Shown piece by piece: positions 59,559-64,000 of a DNA stretch of 64,000 nucleotides. The notes under the pieces were generated by a model. It had not been told where the DNA came from. It did no database searches and saw nothing but the letters and a program-made list of their open reading frames with translations. The DNA lies in assembly GCA_017620395.1 (NCBI GenBank), contig JAFZQJ010000026.1, positions 62,001-126,000 on the forward strand, written 5' to 3'. Position 1 is the first letter of the stretch; each line of letters opens with the position of its first letter. This DNA comes from Clostridia bacterium (GTDB lineage: Bacteria; Bacillota; Clostridia; Oscillospirales; RGIG8002). Made by a program: the position numbers and the translations under genes.

Positions 59559-59590
59559 TGTGACCTTTCCCGCGCGTTTTGCGGGTATAT
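59559..59590 (+). promoter_or_regulatory. Candidate ECF-type self-promoter
   Basis: TGTGACCTTT (59559-59568) and CGGGTATAT (59582-59590) stand where an ECF -35/-10 pair is expected. CCCGC/GCGGG also forms a hairpin between them. Confidence 0.5.
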
Positions 59591-59638
59591 AGGTGAAAGA
59601 GTCTTTCAGAAAGCGAATACGAAGAGAGGAGGAAAAGC

Positions 59639-60193
59639 GTGAGCGACGCAGAAATAGTCAGGCTGTTTCTCGACCGCGACGAGTCCGCACCCGCCGTGGC
59701 GGAGAAGGCGTACGGCGCATACTGCCTGTATATAGCGCGGAACGTGCTTGGCGATCAGCGCGACGCGGAGGAATGCCTGAACGACGCGTTGCTCGCGGCG
59801 TGGGAAAGCATCCCGCCGCAGCGGCCGGAGAACCTGAAAACCTACCTCGGCAAGCTGACGCGCGACTTCGCCGTCGACCGATGGCGGCGGAACAACGCGC
59901 AGAAGCGCCGCCCCGTCTCCCTTGCTTCGCTCGACGAGCTGGAAGGGCTGGTCGCCGACTGCGGCGCCGCAGATATCGGAGAACGGGAGCTCACGCAGCT
60001 TATTTCGACTTTTCTACGATCCGAAGGCGAGACCGAGAGAAACGTTTTTATCCGCAGATACTGGTATTACGACAGTATAGACGCGATCTCAAAGCGCTTC
60101 GGTTTGGGCAAGAGCAACGTGAAAATGACGCTCAAGCGCGTGCGCGAACGCCTCGCCGTATATTTAAGGAAGGAAGGTTACAATGAATATTGA
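59639..60193 (+). CDS. ECF-type RNA polymerase sigma factor
   Basis: 184 residues from GTG 59639 after GAGGAGG. Region 2 with LNDALLAAWESIPP and LTRDFAVDRWRR, region 4 with IDAISKRFGLGKSNVKMTLK and RVRERLAVYLRKEG. The layout is that of ECF sigma factors of Clostridia with a membrane partner gene downstream (11-base overlap). The stimulus is unknown. Confidence 0.9.
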   Translation: MSDAEIVRLFLDRDESAPAVAEKAYGAYCLYIARNVLGDQRDAEECLNDALLAAWESIPPQRPENLKTYLGKLTRDFAVDRWRRNNAQKRRPVSLASLDELEGLVADCGAADIGERELTQLISTFLRSEGETERNVFIRRYWYYDSIDAISKRFGLGKSNVKMTLKRVRERLAVYLRKEGYNEY

Positions 60194-61535
60194 TAATATA
60201 AAAAACGCAATAGGGAACATCGACGACGACCTTATCGAAGCCGCCGACACGCAGCCGCAGAAAAAGGCGAAAACGTCCGTATTTGCGGAGAAGCCGTGGC
60301 TGAAATGGGCTGCCGCGGTGGTCGCGATAGCCGTTATCGCCGGCGGCGTGCTCATCACGCTGAACGTGACGGGAACTATCGGCTCGGTCACCGAAAACGA
60401 CCTGAATCTCGGCCGCCAGGAACCGCTCAACGCATCTTCCGGATTTGTGTCGTCTGATGAAAGCAGCGACGAAAGCAGCGACGAAAGCAGCGACGAAAGC
60501 ACCGCCGCGCCGGAGATCATATACAGTTCCGAAGGCGAATACGGCGGCACTATAAGAATGAGAAAAGACACCTTTGATCCGGCGCTCATCGCGGGGTATG
60601 ACGGCGATGATATGTATGTTATCCGCGACGGTCAGAAGTTTAAGATCGAATTGCTTACAGACGAAGAATTGAAAGAAATCGCACTGGCGCAATTCAAAGA
60701 GCCGGAAATCATAGTTGAAGACGGAGTAAAATACTACGTATTCAACGGCGTCAAGAATAGGTTATACGATAAATCCGATGGGATCGGCGAAGAAAACAGA
60801 AGAGTTTTTGACAGAATAAGATTATCGGGAAGCGATAATATCAGAGAAATCACAAAAGACGTTACAGAGGACGTGGTGTATAGTATCGACGGAAAGCCCG
60901 TTACTTTCTCATACAGTAAGTCGGATGTGATCGTTACCAATAAAGCGCGCGATCTGAAGGGCGAAACGTCATCATACGTCGTTGACTGCTACTGTGACGA
61001 AGCAGGGAACAGTATAACGATGTTTGAGGGCTCCGCCGAACTGAAATCCTACAAATCAGCCGATTGGCACAACGTTTATGAAAAACGCATAACGCTTGAA
61101 GAGGCGAGAGCGGTCGGTATCAGAGTAGCGGCGAACAGCTCGCTGAATATGGGGGATATTTCGCGCGCGGAAAGCTCGGCAATACAGGACAGCACCGGCA
61201 GGATATTCGTTGATATCAAAACGCCAAAAGGATCGATAGAGGTAGCGCTTGACGAAACGGGCGGATTGCAGGAGATCCACGTCGTCAGGGACGCTTCGCA
61301 GTATGTTTCAAGAGACCGTATTGAAGCGGCAAGGGCGAAAATAGAAGCGAAACTTGCGGAATTGAATAAATCAAACAACAGACTGTATGTGCTTGGGACT
61401 GAAATCGTCGAATCGCGCGGCGAAAAAGTATACGCGGCGTTTGAGATAACGATTTACCCGTCTTATTACGGTTCGACTTGGTGGGCTGATAATGACGTGG
61501 AAGGGTATACTACTTATTATTACTGTGTGATATAG
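60183..61535 (+). CDS. Putative membrane anti-sigma partner
   Basis: 450 residues. A cytoplasmic N-terminus (about 1-38) is followed by one transmembrane helix (LKWAAAVVAIAVIAGGVLIT). A Ser/Asp/Glu tandem repeat (SDES units, bases 60456-60503) comes next, and then a large extracytoplasmic body. The layout fits anti-sigma or sigma-regulated sensor proteins; no named domain was assigned. Overlap with the sigma gene supports partnership. Confidence 0.75.
   Translation: MNIDNIKNAIGNIDDDLIEAADTQPQKKAKTSVFAEKPWLKWAAAVVAIAVIAGGVLITLNVTGTIGSVTENDLNLGRQEPLNASSGFVSSDESSDESSDESSDESTAAPEIIYSSEGEYGGTIRMRKDTFDPALIAGYDGDDMYVIRDGQKFKIELLTDEELKEIALAQFKEPEIIVEDGVKYYVFNGVKNRLYDKSDGIGEENRRVFDRIRLSGSDNIREITKDVTEDVVYSIDGKPVTFSYSKSDVIVTNKARDLKGETSSYVVDCYCDEAGNSITMFEGSAELKSYKSADWHNVYEKRITLEEARAVGIRVAANSSLNMGDISRAESSAIQDSTGRIFVDIKTPKGSIEVALDETGGLQEIHVVRDASQYVSRDRIEAARAKIEAKLAELNKSNNRLYVLGTEIVESRGEKVYAAFEITIYPSYYGSTWWADNDVEGYTTYYYCVI
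60456..60503 (+). repeat. Four 12-base tandem repeats encoding SDES units
   Basis: Units of GAYGAAAGCAGC, the first with T for C and the last ending ACC. They could change in number between strains and lengthen the spacer after the membrane helix. Confidence 0.85.
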
Positions 61536-61590
61536 CGATATAGGCGTTATTTCCTTTCCCGTTTTCGCCTCGCGTAACAACCGAAAAAAC

Positions 61591-61622
61591 AAAACGCCCC
61601 TCACGACCGTGAGGGGCGTTTT
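61591..61622. terminator. Bidirectional terminator
   Basis: AAAACGCCCCTCAC and GTGAGGGGCGTTTT with a GACC loop, between convergent genes ending at 61535 (+) and 61634 (-). Confidence 0.9.
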
Positions 61623-61633
61623 ACTGCGTGTTA

Positions 61634-62389
61634 TCAGACCGCGTCGTCGATATGCTCCTGCGTTTCCGCTTGCGATTCTTGCGTCCTCGCTTTGTCGCGG
61701 CGTTTTTTCGTTATCACGCCGTAGATTATAAGTCCTACCGCGCTGATGACGAGCGTCGCGGAGGTAACGACTATCGCGAGGGTGTAGTCCTTCACGCCGA
61801 GCGCGTTGCCGGCGACGACGGAGGTGATGATCGAAGGGATCCGCGCAAACGTGGTTATCAGCAGCCACCTGTGCCATTTTATCGGCGTCAGACCGCCGAC
61901 GTATGAGAGCAGGTCCTTCGGCGTGCCGGGGATGAAAAAGAGTATGAACGCGATGAGCTCAAGCCGCTTCTCGTTCTGCAGGAACTTTACCGACTCTATC
62001 TTCTCCTTCGGGAAGAACGCTTCCACCGCCTTCATACCGAAATAGCGCGTGAAGGCGAAGATCAGCGCGCCGCCGATGAAAACGCCGATAAGGCAGAGCG
62101 CGAGCCCTTCGAAAACGCCGAAAGCGTAGCCGGCGCCGAGCTCCAGCGGCTCGCCGGGTATTATCGCGACGACGACCTGGAGCACCTGCATCCCGATGAA
62201 GGCGAGCTTGCCGACGAAGCCGTGCGCGTTCACCCATTCGCGGAACTGCTCCGGCTCCTTGACGAAGCGCAGCATCGGCCGGCCGACAAACCACGCTGTC
62301 GCCGCGAAAAACGCGATCATCACCGCTATCGAGACTATCGTTATTATCTTTTTCGCTTTTGGGGAAAGATGCGTTTCCCGTTTTTCCAT
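61634..62389 (-). CDS. TVP38/TMEM64 (VTT-domain) family membrane protein
   Basis: 251 residues with about five or six helices. IIPGEPLELGAGYAFG and FIPGTPKDLLSYVGG are the two P-loop-like re-entrant motifs of the DedA/VTT superfamily, associated with lipid scrambling or C55-P transport in other members. Charged C-terminal tail. It lies two bases after the recombinase gene on the minus strand. Confidence 0.88.
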   Translation of the reverse strand: MEKRETHLSPKAKKIITIVSIAVMIAFFAATAWFVGRPMLRFVKEPEQFREWVNAHGFVGKLAFIGMQVLQVVVAIIPGEPLELGAGYAFGVFEGLALCLIGVFIGGALIFAFTRYFGMKAVEAFFPKEKIESVKFLQNEKRLELIAFILFFIPGTPKDLLSYVGGLTPIKWHRWLLITTFARIPSIITSVVAGNALGVKDYTLAIVVTSATLVISAVGLIIYGVITKKRRDKARTQESQAETQEHIDDAV

Positions 62390-62391
62390 AT

Positions 62392-63387
62392 TCAGTCCTC
62401 GCTGTCTTCGGTGCGCTTTTTCGTGTCTGCCCGGCGCTTCGCCTTGCCGAGCGGGTTGCTTTCCATCGCCGCCTGCACCTGCTCGTCGCGCACGTGGGTG
62501 TATATCTGCGTCGTGCTCAGGCTTTCGTGCCCGAGCACGTCCTGAAGCACGCGGATGTCCGCGCCGTTCTGGTACATCAGCGTAGCGGCGGTGTGCCTCA
62601 GCTTGTGGACGGAAAGGTGCTTGCCGCCGAGTCCGGCGCGGTCGAGCGCCGTGTAGACGACGTGCTGAACGGTCTTCGGACTTATGCGCCGCCCGAGGCG
62701 GCTCAGAAAGAGCGCGTCCTTATCCTTCACGCCGTTGACGGGGCGGGTAGGGAGGTAGTCGTTTATCGCGTCGCGGCACATCTGATTGAGGAATAGCGTC
62801 CGCTGCTTGTTGCCCTTGCCGGTCACGGTGAGGAAGTCGTCCTTGACGTCGCTGACGTTTATCCCGACAAGCTCGCTCAGTCGCATTCCGCAGTTGAGGA
62901 AAAGCGTTATCATGCAGTAGTCGCGCGCTTTGTAGGGCCCGTCCACCGCGTCGAGCAGGTTGACGCTGTCGTCGACGGTGAGGTATTTCGGCAGCGCGCG
63001 TTTCAGCTTCGGCGTTTCAAGCTCGCGGGCGGGGCTGTCCGCGATCATGCCGTTATGCAGCAGGTATTTGTAGAAGCCGCGTATCGCGGAGCACTTGCGG
63101 GCGCGCGCGGCGGCCTGGTTGCTGCGTTCAACTGCGGTGAAGGTGATGAATTCGAGGATGTCCGAATAGGTCACGCCCTTTATGAAGTCTTCGGTTATAT
63201 CCGCGATATCCGTTTCGTCGAAGGGCTTGTCCGTCAGCCCGCGGTAGTGCTTCATGAAGCGGAAAAAGAGCTTTAAGTCGGTATAATACTGGCTGACCGT
63301 CAGGTTCGATTTGCCCTTGACGGTAGTCAGATAGTTGAGATATTTGCGCACGAGCTCCGGCGCGTCGCTGTAAACCCTGCCGACCAT
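62392..63387 (-). CDS. Tyrosine recombinase, XerC/XerD type
   Basis: 331 residues. An N-terminal SAM-like core-binding domain (PELVRKYLNYLTTVKGKSNL), then the catalytic domain: GMRLSELVGI (Arg I), HKLRHTAATL (HxxR), GHESLSTTQIYTHV (His and Tyr nucleophile). It resembles a chromosome-dimer XerC/D enzyme or an integrase of the same size; no dif-like site or element end was found. An inverted repeat overlaps its promoter. Confidence 0.9.
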   Translation of the reverse strand: MVGRVYSDAPELVRKYLNYLTTVKGKSNLTVSQYYTDLKLFFRFMKHYRGLTDKPFDETDIADITEDFIKGVTYSDILEFITFTAVERSNQAAARARKCSAIRGFYKYLLHNGMIADSPARELETPKLKRALPKYLTVDDSVNLLDAVDGPYKARDYCMITLFLNCGMRLSELVGINVSDVKDDFLTVTGKGNKQRTLFLNQMCRDAINDYLPTRPVNGVKDKDALFLSRLGRRISPKTVQHVVYTALDRAGLGGKHLSVHKLRHTAATLMYQNGADIRVLQDVLGHESLSTTQIYTHVRDEQVQAAMESNPLGKAKRRADTKKRTEDSED

Positions 63388-63409
63388 GCCTTTCTCCTTT
63401 CAATTATAC

Positions 63410-63452
63410 AAAATCACTTTGTTATTATATCATAGGCTTTTGTGATTTTCAA
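63410..63452 (-). promoter_or_regulatory. Promoter of recombinase gene with flanking inverted repeat
   Basis: On the minus strand TTGAAA (63452-63447), 17 bases, TATAAT (63429-63424). AAAATCAC (63410-63417) and GTGATTTT (63442-63449) flank the -10 as an inverted repeat. Confidence 0.7.
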
Positions 63453-63515
63453 GAATTAAAGCGCATAAAAACAGGCAATAATAACTGCGTAGAATGTTTT
63501 GAAAGGAAAAAGCGT

Positions 63516-64000
63516 ATGAAAGCAGTTATTATGGCGGGCGGGGAAGGGACGCGGCTCAGACCTCTGACCTGTGATATGCCGAAGCCGATGGCGCCGCTCT
63601 GCGGCAGGCCGGTGATGGACTACACGCTGGAGCTTCTCGCGCGGCACGGCTTCGGCGAAGCGGCGGTCACGCTGATGTATATGCCGCAGGCGATAAGCGA
63701 ACACTTCGGCGGCGAGGCGCACGGAGTCAAACTGCGCTACTTCGTCGAGGACGAGCCGCTCGGCACGGCGGGGAGCGTGAAACGCGCGTCCGCGGACTTC
63801 GGCGGCGACTTCCTCGTAATAAGCGGCGACGGGCTCTGCGACTTCGACCTCGGCAAGATACGCGAATACCACGAAGCGAAGGGCGGCGCGGCGACAATCG
63901 TGCTGAAGGGGATGCCGAATCCGCTCGAATACGGGCTCGTCATGACGGACGCGGACGGGCGCGTCACGCGCTTCCTTGAGAAGCCCGACTGGGCGCAGGC
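63516..64000 (+). CDS. Sugar nucleotidyltransferase, 3' end outside window
   Basis: 161 residues are visible. MKAVIMAGGEGTRLRPLTCD is the NTP-transferase signature, then DMPKPMAPLCGRPVMDYTLE, EDEPLGTAGSV and ISGDGLCDFDLG (the metal-binding DG). It is a mannose-1-phosphate guanylyltransferase/glucose-1-phosphate-type NDP-sugar pyrophosphorylase, possibly fused to a phosphomutase downstream. Ribosome site GAAAGGA. Confidence 0.9.
   Translation, partial: MKAVIMAGGEGTRLRPLTCDMPKPMAPLCGRPVMDYTLELLARHGFGEAAVTLMYMPQAISEHFGGEAHGVKLRYFVEDEPLGTAGSVKRASADFGGDFLVISGDGLCDFDLGKIREYHEAKGGAATIVLKGMPNPLEYGLVMTDADGRVTRFLEKPDWAQ

Noticed and set aside
62392-63387. Integrative element or prophage end at the recombinase
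   Set aside because: No flanking direct repeats, att-like tRNA fragment, excisionase or phage genes were found. It fits a chromosomal Xer-type gene.

Overview
The window looks like a chromosomal segment of a GC-rich, endospore-forming gut-type member of the Clostridia (Bacillota). The evidence is gene order and families: holB-ricT-trmN6-rsmI and mazG-hup-rqcP-yabP-yabQ-divIC-yabR follow Bacillus/Clostridium order, and yabP and yabQ are sporulation genes. A folate-transporter gene sits under a THF riboswitch, a queuosine-precursor transporter has a structured leader, and one secreted protein carries a dockerin. Most genes are housekeeping, tightly packed and often overlapping. I see no CRISPR array, transposase gene, rRNA operon or replication origin. 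Promoters are mostly sigma-A type with 16-17 base spacers.

Layout. 1-6425: a racemase-like fragment, an Orn/Lys/Arg decarboxylase-family protein, holB, ricT, a 2[4Fe-4S] ferredoxin, trmN6, rsmI and a thioesterase; tmk is absent from its usual place. 6498-9025: iron alcohol dehydrogenase, an SDR with an apparent ATT start, and an acetyltransferase. 9034-12410: THF riboswitch-folT, then a radical-SAM/DUF2344 pair. 12411-17520: an accessory block (MBL hydrolase, dockerin protein, secreted M23 peptidase, lipoprotein) containing a second, synonymous copy of the last 50 bases of the DUF2344 gene. 17532-21238 (minus): DegV/FakB-like, FakA-like and YghO-like acyltransferase genes. 21279-26933: rplS, lepB, rbgA, rnhB, yraN, thrC, phosphoesterase. 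26955-30115: secD, secF, nrdR. 30351-33983: an orphan MerR-like HTH protein and the asd-dapA-dapB lysine operon on the minus strand.

34063-39894: mtaD and the mazG/yab sporulation-division cluster, an amidohydrolase and a PQ-loop protein. 40037-45851: a LysM-G5-M23 cell-wall protein, tdk, queT, two tRNA-Ser genes, a cytoplasmic-looking M23 protein, a zinc-ribbon protein and a PlsC-like acyltransferase. 45927-53617 is the most striking part: two SipW-type (Ser/His) signal peptidases with five proteins carrying SipW-type TasA/CalY-like signal peptides (a sixth, 50945, is the least typical) and one conventionally exported, C-terminally anchored protein. It resembles a multi-subunit surface-fibre or biofilm-matrix locus, with several structured intergenic RNAs. 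53678-59538: uvrB, uvrA, galT. 59559-61622: an ECF sigma factor with a membrane partner. 61634-64000: a VTT-domain membrane protein, a tyrosine recombinase and the start of a sugar nucleotidyltransferase gene.

How the genes work together. asd, dapA and dapB feed diaminopimelate/lysine synthesis, and thrC draws on the same aspartate-semialdehyde branch. SecD/SecF, LepB and the two SipW proteases provide export and processing. FakA/DegV and the nearby acyltransferase suggest exogenous fatty-acid handling. The two ECF-type S components (folT, queT) each appear to be controlled by an RNA element sensing the imported vitamin or base.
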